Assembly (NCBI GenBank): GCA_902462065.1
Contig: CABQAK010000001.1
Coordinates: 1 to 64,000, forward strand
DNA: 64,000 bases
Reading direction: 5' to 3'
DNA from: an uncultured Collinsella sp.
Lineage (GTDB): Bacteria > Actinomycetota > Coriobacteriia > Coriobacteriales > Coriobacteriaceae
Of this stretch, positions 26,979 through 35,981 are shown piece after piece (position 1 is the first letter of the stretch; each line of letters begins with the position of its first letter). Made by a program: the position numbers and the translations under genes. The notes under the pieces were generated by a model. That model was given only the letters and a program-made list of their open reading frames with translations. It was not told the DNA's origin and ran no database searches.

Positions 26979-27064
26979 AAAAAAATAGATGCCCGACCGC
27001 TTAAAGCGGACCAGACACCCACAGGAAGGGCTGCTCTTTGGCAGCTATGTAATTCCATGTGGGT
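26979..27064 (-). promoter_or_regulatory. PyrR-type attenuator leader of the pyr operon
   Basis: In the minus-strand leader a lower stem ACCCACA/TGTGGGT (27058-27064 with 27017-27023) and upper stem GCTGC/GCAGC close a hexaloop CAAAGA (27035-27040). This resembles the PyrR-binding hexaloop consensus CNGNGA at five of six positions. It is followed by an imperfect stem centred on CCGCT-TAA-AGCGG (26997-27009) and a run of seven T (26979-26985), i.e. a terminator arm that shares bases with the end of the hairpin. This is the layout of UMP/PyrR transcription attenuation; the exact alternative pairing is inferred. Confidence 0.72.
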
Positions 27065-27330
27065 ATCTCGTACCCCTTTAATGGTCAAGGGATAGTGTAG
27101 CCAACCTCGAGCTTAATTGCGAGCATAAATACAGAACAATCCGTAAACGGGCGCAGGCGCTCCATAAACCTATATATATTTGTGGGACGAGCTTGAAAAC
27201 GCACGCACGAGCTGGCATAATCCCCTCTGCTGCACGCAAATCGGATCTACGTCCAGGGCCGTGGCGTGAGCACTATCGCCAAAAGAGGAATATCTCTGTG
27301 TAGATTACGCACAGGGAGCTGCTTCTGTGC
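27065..27330. other. Divergent intergenic region between pyr operon and rpmB
   Basis: No gene is seen. On the minus strand TACACT around 27094-27099 could be the pyr -10 box, with no clear -35. A short AT track (TATATATAT, near 27171-27180) and CCGTAAACGG (27141-27150), a near match to the motif shared by the adhE and ppdK upstream regions, lie further out. Nothing else is supportable. Confidence 0.3.
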
Positions 27331-27336
27331 TATAGT
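27331..27336 (+). promoter_or_regulatory. rpmB -10 promoter element
   Basis: TATAGT with TGC in front (extended -10) lies 54 bases upstream of the rpmB start. No clear -35. A 6-bp hairpin GCGACA/TGTCGC (27355-27360 with 27369-27374) follows in the leader just before the Shine-Dalgarno sequence. Confidence 0.45.
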
Positions 27337-27390
27337 TCAGGCTTGTTTGTTAACGCGACATGTTCGTTTGTCGCCCAAGGAGGGTCAGTT

Positions 27391-27579
27391 ATGTCCAAAG
27401 TTTGCGAAGTTTGCGGTAAGCACCCCGTTGCCGGTCGCTCCATCAGCCACTCTCACCGCGTCACCAACCGTAAGTTCCGCCCCAACATCCAGCGCGTTTA
27501 CGTCGTCGTCGATGGTCACCGTCGCAAGATGAACGTTTGCTCCACCTGCCTCAAGTCCGGCAAGGTTGCGCGCTCCTAA
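27391..27579 (+). CDS. rpmB: 50S ribosomal protein L28
   Basis: 62-residue L28 of the large subunit. It begins MSKVCEVCGKHPVAGRSISH; the CxxC here and a second CSTC near the C-terminus make this the zinc-binding (C+) paralogue type. Start has AAGGAGG upstream, and a strong terminator follows. It is a single-gene plus-strand unit next to the divergent pyr operon. Confidence 0.96.
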   Translation: MSKVCEVCGKHPVAGRSISHSHRVTNRKFRPNIQRVYVVVDGHRRKMNVCSTCLKSGKVARS

Positions 27580-27648
27580 ATAAGGTCTTACCAACAAGTA
27601 CCTCGGACTCTCCGGGTCAAAGACCTCGCGTTCGTATAGAACTTACCA

Positions 27649-27681
27649 AAGGCGTCCTCCCCCACGGAGGGCGCCTTTTTG
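27649..27681 (+). terminator. Intrinsic terminator after rpmB
   Basis: A 12-bp stem (27649-27660 with 27666-27677, one G-U pair) with a 5-base loop is followed by TTTT. Confidence 0.92.
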
Positions 27682-27682
27682 C

Positions 27683-27943
27683 ACTCATTGGGGACAGACT
27701 TACATGAGTGTTTGCAGATGTCAAAGGAATCATAGCCCAGCTGATATGCCTTGAAGCTTGACCAGCGGTACGCATCGAGCGAGTCGAGCGCGCCTTTCAC
27801 AGGATTGAGATGGATATAATCGAGCAACTGGACCGCCTGCGTGTCCGACTCGACCGCGACCCGCGAATAGCGATTGTCAAACAGGTGCCCCGTTCTCCCC
27901 GTTTTCCCATTGAAATACTCATGTATGTCTGTCCCCAATGAGA
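27683..27943. repeat. 27-bp inverted repeat pair flanking transposase remnant
   Basis: Two copies of a 27-bp sequence face each other at 27683-27709 and 27917-27943, with 25 or more matching positions. Each copy has its own short terminal inversion (ACTCAT ... ATGAGT) around a core containing TTGGGGACAGAC. This is the architecture of REP/REPIN-like elements mobilised by RAYT transposases, and the right copy lies within the transposase-like reading frame. Confidence 0.65.
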
Positions 27944-28024
27944 GGGGCGATGCATTGGGCTGATGGATTAAGTTGAAACGGTTCATTTGATTGAAACGTT
28001 TTAGTATGCCTTTTACGGGAATCT
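27711..28024 (-). pseudogene. Decayed REP-associated (Y1/IS200-like) transposase
   Basis: The minus-strand reading frame encodes the C-terminal part of a Y1-type REP transposase: ILKRFNQMN, then EYFNGKTGRTGHLFDNRYSR, LLDYIHLNPVKGALDSLDAYRWSSFKAYQLG. The N-terminal HUH histidine motif is absent, and about 19 codons of unrelated sequence containing the 27-bp repeat interrupt the part where the catalytic Tyr helix should be. The extents are approximate. The remnant fills the gap between the rpmB terminator and the adhE promoter and is AT-richer than its neighbours. It cannot be an active transposase. Confidence 0.7.
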
Positions 28025-28055
28025 TACCGTTTACCGAATTATTTATTGCTATCAT
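28025..28055 (+). promoter_or_regulatory. adhE promoter region with shared 12-bp motif
   Basis: TATCAT with TGC in front (28050-28055, extended -10) lies 40 bases before the adhE ATG. TACCGTTTACCG at 28025-28036 covers the -35 position and recurs upstream of ppdK. It may be an operator, but the bases also fall at the edge of the transposase remnant, so a chance origin is possible. Confidence 0.4.
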
Positions 28056-28095
28056 GCAAGGCGTAGGGTAAATCTCCGATCGCAAGGAGACACAA

Positions 28096-30744
28096 ATGGT
28101 GAAAAAGTCACCGGAAAACACTACTCCCGCAATTGTGGACAACGTAGAGGCGCTTGAGGCTAAGCTCGCTCAGATGCGAGAGGCCCAGGCGCTTTTTGCT
28201 ACGTACACGCAGGAGCAGGTCGACAAGATCTTCTATGAGGCCGCCATGGCCGCCAACAAGGCTCGTATCCCGTTGGCAAAGATGGCCATCGAGGAGACCG
28301 GCCGCGGCGTTCTTGAGGACAAGGTCATCAAGAACCACTACGCCGCAGAGTACATCTACAACGCTTACAAGAACACCAAGACCTGTGGCGTTCTGGAGCG
28401 CGACGAGGCTTACGGCATCACCAAGATCGCCGAGCCCATCGGCATCGTGGGCGCCGTCATCCCGACGACCAACCCCACCTCCACCGCGATCTTCAAGACG
28501 CTGATCAGCCTGAAGACCCGCAACGGCATCATCATCTCCCCGCACCCGGCAGCCGCCAAGTGCACCATCGCCGCCGCCAAGCTCGTGCTTGACGCCGCCG
28601 TCAAGGCCGGCGCCCCCGAGGGCATCATCGGCTGGGTCGATGTCCCCTCCATCGAGCTGACCAACATGGTCATGCGTGACGTCGACATCATCCTCGCCAC
28701 CGGTGGCCCGGGCATGGTCAAGGCCGCCTACTCCTCGGGCAAGCCCGCCCTGGGCGTTGGCGCCGGTAACACCCCGGTCATCATCGACGACACCGCCGAC
28801 GTGCTGCTCGCCGTCAACTCCATCATCCACTCCAAGACCTTCGACAACGGCATGATCTGCGCTTCCGAGCAGTCCGTGACCGTCATCGACACCATCTATG
28901 ACCAGGTCAAAGCCGAGTTCCAGAAGCGCGGCTGCTACTTCGTCAAGCAGGGTGCCGAGATGGAGGCCCTGCGTGCCGCCATGTTCAAGAACGGCGCTCT
29001 CGATCACCGCATTCCCGGCATGGCTGCCGCCAAGATCGCCGAGCTCGCCGGCATCGAGGTTCCTGCCAAGACCAAGATCCTGATCGCCGAGGTCAACTCC
29101 ACCGACCCCGCCAAGGAGGAGTTCTCCCACGAGAAGCTCTCCCCGGTCCTGGCCATGTATCACGCCAAGGACTTCCAGGAGGCCGTCGACAAGGCCGAGC
29201 ACCTGGTGCTCGCCGGTGGCCCGGGCCACACCGCCTCTCTGTACGTGCACCCCGCCCAGGCCGAGAAGATCAGCCTGTTCGAGCACGTCATGAAGGCCTG
29301 CCGTATCGTCATCAACACCCCGTCCTCGCACGGCGGCATCGGTGATCTATACAACTTTGGCATGAAGCCGTCTCTGACCCTGGGCTGCGGCTCCTGGGGC
29401 GGCAACTCCGTCTCCGAGAACGTTGGGGTGAAGCACTTGATCAACGTTAAGACTGTGGCCGAGCGCCGTGAGAACATGCTGTGGTTCCGCGCTCCCGAGA
29501 AGGTCTACTTCAAGAAGGGTTCCACGCCCGTCGCTCTCGACGAGCTCGGTACCGTCATGGGCAAGAAGCGCGCCTTCATCGTCACCGACCAGTTCCTCTT
29601 CAAGAATGGCAACACCCGCGCCATCGAGGCCAAGCTCGACGAGATGGGCATCGCCCACGACTGCTTCTACGACGTCGAGCCCGATCCGTCGCTGCAGTGC
29701 GCACGTCGCGGCGCCAAGCAGATGGCTCTCTTTGAGCCGGACGTCATCATCGCCGTCGGCGGTGGCTCAGCTATGGACGCCGGCAAGATCATGTGGATGA
29801 TGTACGAGCACCCCGAGTGCAAGTTTGAGGACATGGCCATGGACTTCATGGACATCCGCAAGCGTATCTTCACTTTCCCCGAGATGGGCAAGAAGGCCTA
29901 CTTCGTCGCCGTCCCGACCTCTTCGGGTACCGGCTCCGAGTGCACGCCGTTCGCCATCATCACCGACAAGGAGACCGGCATCAAGTGGCCGCTCGCCGAC
30001 TACGCGCTGCTCCCCAACATGGCTATCGTTGACGCCGACAACTGCATGACCGCCCCGCGCGGCCTGACCGCTGCCTCCGGCATCGACGTCATGACCCACG
30101 CCATCGAGTCCTACGTCTCCATCATGGCTTCCGACTACACCAAGGGCCTCTCCGAGCGCGCTGCCAAGCTCGTCTTCGAGAACCTGCCCTCCAGCTTCAC
30201 GAACGGCGCCAAGGACCCGCACGCCCGCGAGGAGATGCACAACGCCTCCTGCATGGCCGGTATGGCCTTCGCCAACGCCTTCCTGGGCCTCAACCACTCC
30301 ATGGCCCACAAGCTCGGCGCTTTCCATCACCTGCCCCACGGCCTCGCAAACGCTGTCATCCTGACCCGCGTCATGCGCTACAACGCCGCTGAGGCTCCCG
30401 TCAAGATGGGTACCTTCTCCCAGTATCCTTACCCCAACGCGCTGCACAACTACGCCGAGATGGCCAAGTACTGCGGCATCGAGGGCAAGGACGACAAGGA
30501 GGTCTTCGAGAACTTCATCACGAAGCTCGAGGAACTCAAGGACTTCATCGGTGTCAAGAAGACCATCGCCGACTACGGTGTTGACGAGCAGTACTTCCTC
30601 GACACCCTCGACGAGATGACCGAGCAGGCATTCAACGACCAGTGCACCGGCGCCAACCCGCGCTACCCGCTCATGAGCGAGATCAAGGAGCTCTACCTGG
30701 ACGCCTACTACGGCCGCGAGCCTCAGGACTACGCCGTCTGCTAG
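28096..30744 (+). CDS. adhE: Bifunctional acetaldehyde-CoA / alcohol dehydrogenase
   Basis: 882-residue AdhE, reducing acetyl-CoA to acetaldehyde and then to ethanol with two NADH; it assembles into spirosomes. The N-terminal aldehyde dehydrogenase half has catalytic Cys255 in GMICASEQ. A linker joins it to the C-terminal Fe-dependent alcohol dehydrogenase half with GGGSAMDAGK, SSGTGSECTPFAI and the metal histidines in HSMAHKLGAFHHLPHG. AAGGAG precedes the ATG at correct spacing. Codon use is that of a highly expressed gene. Plus strand, opposite to most neighbours, followed by a hairpin and a small kinase gene. Confidence 0.98.
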   Translation: MVKKSPENTTPAIVDNVEALEAKLAQMREAQALFATYTQEQVDKIFYEAAMAANKARIPLAKMAIEETGRGVLEDKVIKNHYAAEYIYNAYKNTKTCGVLERDEAYGITKIAEPIGIVGAVIPTTNPTSTAIFKTLISLKTRNGIIISPHPAAAKCTIAAAKLVLDAAVKAGAPEGIIGWVDVPSIELTNMVMRDVDIILATGGPGMVKAAYSSGKPALGVGAGNTPVIIDDTADVLLAVNSIIHSKTFDNGMICASEQSVTVIDTIYDQVKAEFQKRGCYFVKQGAEMEALRAAMFKNGALDHRIPGMAAAKIAELAGIEVPAKTKILIAEVNSTDPAKEEFSHEKLSPVLAMYHAKDFQEAVDKAEHLVLAGGPGHTASLYVHPAQAEKISLFEHVMKACRIVINTPSSHGGIGDLYNFGMKPSLTLGCGSWGGNSVSENVGVKHLINVKTVAERRENMLWFRAPEKVYFKKGSTPVALDELGTVMGKKRAFIVTDQFLFKNGNTRAIEAKLDEMGIAHDCFYDVEPDPSLQCARRGAKQMALFEPDVIIAVGGGSAMDAGKIMWMMYEHPECKFEDMAMDFMDIRKRIFTFPEMGKKAYFVAVPTSSGTGSECTPFAIITDKETGIKWPLADYALLPNMAIVDADNCMTAPRGLTAASGIDVMTHAIESYVSIMASDYTKGLSERAAKLVFENLPSSFTNGAKDPHAREEMHNASCMAGMAFANAFLGLNHSMAHKLGAFHHLPHGLANAVILTRVMRYNAAEAPVKMGTFSQYPYPNALHNYAEMAKYCGIEGKDDKEVFENFITKLEELKDFIGVKKTIADYGVDEQYFLDTLDEMTEQAFNDQCTGANPRYPLMSEIKELYLDAYYGREPQDYAVC

Positions 30745-30761
30745 TTTTAGCACGGTTTTTA

Positions 30762-30800
30762 ACGGCGGGGGTGCACGGGTGTTTCACACACCCCCGCCGT
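30762..30800 (+). terminator. Strong hairpin after adhE
   Basis: A 12-bp GC-rich stem (ACGGCGGGGGTG at 30762-30773 with 30789-30800) with a 15-base loop begins 17 bases after the adhE stop. No T run follows, so it may stabilise the adhE 3' end or lower read-through into the next gene rather than be a full intrinsic terminator. Confidence 0.5.
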
Positions 30801-30832
30801 CGCTTCTATCGCATCGTTGAAAGGATGCAACC

Positions 30833-31597
30833 ATGCTGCTACCCGATTCCAAGACCGAGCTCGTCCGCCGTGGCAACAAGGTCGTTTACGACCTGGGCGA
30901 CAAGATCGTCAAGGTCTTTAACGAGACCAAGCCTGTCTCCGACGTGTTCAACGAGGCTTTGAATCTTGCCCGCATCAATGAGTGCGGCATCCGCAGCCCC
31001 AAGGCTCTCGAGGTTTCCCAGCTCGAGAACGCCAACGGCTGGGCGCTCGTGACCGAGAAGGTTCCGGGCACCACCCTTGCCGAGAAGATGACTGCCGAGC
31101 CCCAGCGCTTTGGTGAGTACCTCGAGATGTTCGTCGACCTCCAGATCGAGATCCACGGCTACACCTCCCCGCTGCTCAACCGTCAGCGCGACAAGTTCGC
31201 CCGCATGATCGACAGCCTTGATCAGCTCAATGCCACCACGCGCTACAACCTTCAGGAGCGTCTGGACGGCATGACCAAGGAGTTCAAGGTCTGCCACGGC
31301 GACTTCAACCCCTCCAACGTCATCGTCGGCGACGACGGCCAGCTCTATGTATGCGACTGGGCACACGCCACCCAGGGCTCCCCTGCTGCCGACGTTGCCA
31401 CCACCTACCTGCTTTTTGCCCTCAACAGCAAGGATCAGGCTGAGGCCTACCTGGAGCTCTACTGCGACCGCGCCGACATGCCCATGCAGGTCGTGCGTCA
31501 GTGGACGAGCATCGTCGCCGCTTCCGAGCTCGCTCGTAAGCGCAACGTGAACGATGAGTTCCTGAAGAACTGGATCGACGTCGTCGATTATCAGTAA
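30833..31597 (+). CDS. APH/choline kinase-like phosphotransferase
   Basis: 254-residue kinase of the aminoglycoside phosphotransferase superfamily. A likely nucleotide lysine is in GDKIVKVF (Lys27). The catalytic loop HGDFNPSNVIV (155-165) and metal-binding CDWAHATQG (Asp175) are intact. The substrate is unknown: sugars, amino alcohols and lipopolysaccharide-type small molecules are all used by relatives, and resistance cannot be claimed. AAAGGA precedes the ATG. It lies 88 bases after adhE on the same strand, separated by a hairpin, and ends in its own terminator. Confidence 0.85.
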   Translation: MLLPDSKTELVRRGNKVVYDLGDKIVKVFNETKPVSDVFNEALNLARINECGIRSPKALEVSQLENANGWALVTEKVPGTTLAEKMTAEPQRFGEYLEMFVDLQIEIHGYTSPLLNRQRDKFARMIDSLDQLNATTRYNLQERLDGMTKEFKVCHGDFNPSNVIVGDDGQLYVCDWAHATQGSPAADVATTYLLFALNSKDQAEAYLELYCDRADMPMQVVRQWTSIVAASELARKRNVNDEFLKNWIDVVDYQ

Positions 31598-31635
31598 TAT
31601 CTGAGCGATTTATTTCGCATCGGAGGCACAAAGGG

Positions 31636-31674
31636 AAACCCCACAGCTCGAATGGGCTGTGGGGTTTTCCTTTT
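31636..31674 (+). terminator. Intrinsic terminator after the phosphotransferase gene
   Basis: A 12-bp stem AAACCCCACAGC (31636-31647) pairs with 31656-31667 around an 8-base loop and is followed by TCCTTTT. It faces the proS terminator in the convergent intergenic region. Confidence 0.85.
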
Positions 31675-31697
31675 AGATATCGAGGATGCCACAAGAT

Positions 31698-31746
31698 AAA
31701 AGGACGGCCCCACATCTCCCCGATCTGGAGAAATGCGGGGCCGTCC
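31698..31746 (-). terminator. Intrinsic terminator after proS
   Basis: A long stem with 10 perfect GC-rich pairs (31702-31711 with 31737-31746) extended by further pairs is followed on the minus strand by TTTT. It ends the long rpsB-to-proS gene run. Confidence 0.87.
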
Positions 31747-31776
31747 CGTATATCGAACTACAAGCGAAATCGTCGA

Positions 31777-33498
<1,722 letters not shown>

Positions 33499-33501
33499 TT
33501 A

Positions 33502-34581
33502 TTACTCCTCAATAAGCTTGTCGACCTCGGCCATCAGCGCGTCGACAATTTGATCCTCAGCTACTTTACCAATGATCTGGCCATGCGAAAAGAGCAGGCC
33601 CTGACCACGTCCGCAGGCAACACCCAGGTCGGCGTCAGATGCCTCTCCGGGGCCGTTGACCGCACATCCCATCACGGCGATCGAAAGCGGCGCGGAATAG
33701 TTCTTAAGCCGCTCGGTGACCTCCTCGGCGATGGGAATAAGGTTAACCTGGCAGCGGGCGCACGTGGGGCACGAGACAATCTCGGGACCACGGCGACGCA
33801 GGCCCAGCGACTGTAGAATTCCCCAGGCGACCGGCGGCTCCTCAACCGGATCGGCCGTGAGCGACACACGCATGGTGTCGCCGATGCCTTCGGAAAGCAA
33901 GATACCCAAGCCTACAGAGCTCTTGATGGTGCCCTGCAGCTTGGTACCCGCCTCGGTTACGCCCAGGTGAAGCGGAACGTGGGGAATCTCACGCGACAGG
34001 GCTCGATAGGTATCGAGCGTCGTTTGCACGCTATGGGCCTTAGCCGAAAGCACAATGTTCGTAAAGCCGCGGTCTTCAAAATGCTTGACGAAACGCTCGC
34101 TCGACATCACGAGCTTTTCGGGCTGCGTGAGGTCGTCGCGCTCGGCGATATCCTGCTCAAGCGAACCGGCATTGACGCCGATACGAATCGCACAGCCCGC
34201 GGCACCCGCAGCATCGATCACCGCGTCAACCTTGGCCCAATCGCCAATATTGCCGGGATTGATGCGCAGCTTGGCAGCACCGGCCTCAACGGCACCAATG
34301 GCGAGTTTATGGTTAAAGTGGATATCGGCGACAATCGGCACCGGAGACTCGGCGCAGATGGTGCGGAAACCCTCAAGTGCGGCCTCGGTGGGCACACTCA
34401 CGCGCACGATATCGCAGCCAGCCTGCGCCAACGCGCACACCTGCGCAAGCGTTGCCTGGGCATCAGCAGTATCGGTGCAGGTCATAGATTGGACCACCAC
34501 AGGCGCGCCGCCACCGATCTGCACGCCGCCCACATGCACGGGGCGCGTCAGCTCGCAAGGCAAAGGATGGGATAAAGACAA
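33502..34581 (-). CDS. ispG: 4-hydroxy-3-methylbut-2-enyl-diphosphate synthase
   Basis: 359-residue [4Fe-4S] enzyme of the MEP isoprenoid pathway. TIM-barrel part with VQSMTCTDTAD and INPGNIGD; cluster cysteines in CPTCARC and MGCAVNGPGEA. The start is taken as TTG at 34579-34581, because AGGGGAG lies eight bases upstream; a GTG at 34590 touches the SD and is less likely. It is between rseP and proS; dxr of the same pathway is two genes upstream. Confidence 0.92.
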   Translation of the reverse strand: MSLSHPLPCELTRPVHVGGVQIGGGAPVVVQSMTCTDTADAQATLAQVCALAQAGCDIVRVSVPTEAALEGFRTICAESPVPIVADIHFNHKLAIGAVEAGAAKLRINPGNIGDWAKVDAVIDAAGAAGCAIRIGVNAGSLEQDIAERDDLTQPEKLVMSSERFVKHFEDRGFTNIVLSAKAHSVQTTLDTYRALSREIPHVPLHLGVTEAGTKLQGTIKSSVGLGILLSEGIGDTMRVSLTADPVEEPPVAWGILQSLGLRRRGPEIVSCPTCARCQVNLIPIAEEVTERLKNYSAPLSIAVMGCAVNGPGEASDADLGVACGRGQGLLFSHGQIIGKVAEDQIVDALMAEVDKLIEE

Positions 34582-34594
34582 ACCAAACACTCCC

Positions 34595-35956
34595 CTACAG
34601 AATAAATCGAAGGATGTCGGAACGAAGCATATAGACAAACAGCAGCGCAAAGAGCGCGATGCCCACATAGCTCACAATCGTCTGGACCTTGAGCGGAAGC
34701 TCGCGGCCCGCAATCTTTTGAATGATCTCGATGACCAGCTTGCCGCCATCGAGTGGTGGGATGGGCAGCAGGTTCATAAAGCCAAGCGAGAACGAAATGA
34801 GGGCGGCAAACGAAAGGAACGTGGCAGGGCCGGCAGCAGCAGCCTGTGAGGACATAACGCTAATACCCACGATCGAAGAAGACTGATCGAGAATCTCCAT
34901 CGTATGCTGCGGCTGGAGTAGGCGCATAACGCCATCCGCCGTCTGTACAACATAGGAGAATGACAGACGCGCCGAGGTGATCGGGTCTAAACGGACCACC
35001 TGCATAGAGGCATACACACCCAGGCGCTCGTCCTCTTTGAGCGCAACCGTGGTCGAATGCTGCTTGCCGTCACGCTCGTACTCGATGGCGATATCGTCCT
35101 TACCGGCAGCCTTGCCGATGGCATCGTAAACGTCCATCCAGGTAGAGCACGATACTCCGTCAACCGAAAGGATCGCGTCGCCGCCCTCGATACCCGCCTT
35201 GGCGGCAATAGACCCCCCGTCAACCTGACCGATCACGTTGGTATCCATCGGCACGGTGACACCCGCAATGGAATAGATACTCATAAGGAGCAAAAAGCCC
35301 GTCAAGATATTGACAATAATGCCCGCGAGCAGCATAAAGGCGCGCTTGAGAAAGCTCTGGCCAAGATAGGTGTGCGAACGCTCTTGTGCAAGGAACTCGG
35401 CCTCGCCGCACGGCAGCTCCCACGCATCGCCCTCGGCAGTTGAATGTTCGCGATCGAAACGGCGGCCGTCAAAGGTGGTGTAACCCGCCGCATCTCGCGG
35501 CAGCGTCTGATACTTGGTGGGATAGTAGCTCGGCGAGGGCTTCTCCCCTTCCTCATACCAGGGTGCGATGGAGCCCCAGCCAAGCAACAGGGCGCATGCC
35601 TCAAGCACATCCTCCTCGGAAAGCTCGAGCTCGACAGCAAGGTCGGCCACGGTCACGCGACCATGACGATAGATAGCCGCGAGCACGCGATCGGCACACG
35701 AGACGTCGGTCGGATCCATACCGCAGATGGCAGCGTAGCCACCCAGCAGCAGCGGGGTCACGCCAAACTTGGTTCCAATGCGACGCGACGTGTAATGAAT
35801 GTCAAAGCGGCACGGCAGGCCCAAAAAGAACTCGGTCACACGGACGCCGCAGGCACGCGCCGCCAAAAAGTGGCCGCCCTCGTGCAAAAACACGAGGACG
35901 GAAAGCATCAGCAGGCCCCAAAAGACCGATGAGAGAACGCTCAGAACAGTATCCAT
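34595..35956 (-). CDS. rseP: Site-2 membrane metalloprotease RseP/RasP with inserted domain
   Basis: 453-residue S2P intramembrane protease. Zinc motif HEGGH at 25-29 in the first membrane helix, GGYA near 72, an AGIIVN helix near 211, a PDZ domain about 238-320, and NLLPIPPLDGG at about 395-405 giving the third zinc ligand. Residues about 85-195 between GGYA and the second helix are far longer than the 30-40 usual and include a winged-helix-like stretch (VLAAIYRHGRVTVADLAVEL and following). ATG at 35956 is chosen over an upstream TTG lying on the SD. It lies between dxr and ispG. Confidence 0.93.
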   Translation of the reverse strand: MDTVLSVLSSVFWGLLMLSVLVFLHEGGHFLAARACGVRVTEFFLGLPCRFDIHYTSRRIGTKFGVTPLLLGGYAAICGMDPTDVSCADRVLAAIYRHGRVTVADLAVELELSEEDVLEACALLLGWGSIAPWYEEGEKPSPSYYPTKYQTLPRDAAGYTTFDGRRFDREHSTAEGDAWELPCGEAEFLAQERSHTYLGQSFLKRAFMLLAGIIVNILTGFLLLMSIYSIAGVTVPMDTNVIGQVDGGSIAAKAGIEGGDAILSVDGVSCSTWMDVYDAIGKAAGKDDIAIEYERDGKQHSTTVALKEDERLGVYASMQVVRLDPITSARLSFSYVVQTADGVMRLLQPQHTMEILDQSSSIVGISVMSSQAAAAGPATFLSFAALISFSLGFMNLLPIPPLDGGKLVIEIIQKIAGRELPLKVQTIVSYVGIALFALLFVYMLRSDILRFIL

Positions 35957-35981
35957 AAAACGAAAAAGCAATCCTTATGGG

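Noticed and set aside
27973..28003. Tandem TTGAAACG repeats before adhE, looking like LacI-type or cre operators
   Set aside because: Read on the minus strand they encode RFNQMNRFN of the decayed transposase, so the repeat is more simply coding remnant. Their distance from the likely -10 also gives no support.
30833..31597. Aminoglycoside resistance gene
   Set aside because: The fold is APH-like, but superfamily membership does not predict antibiotic substrates, and there are no mobile-element or resistance-cassette features next to it.
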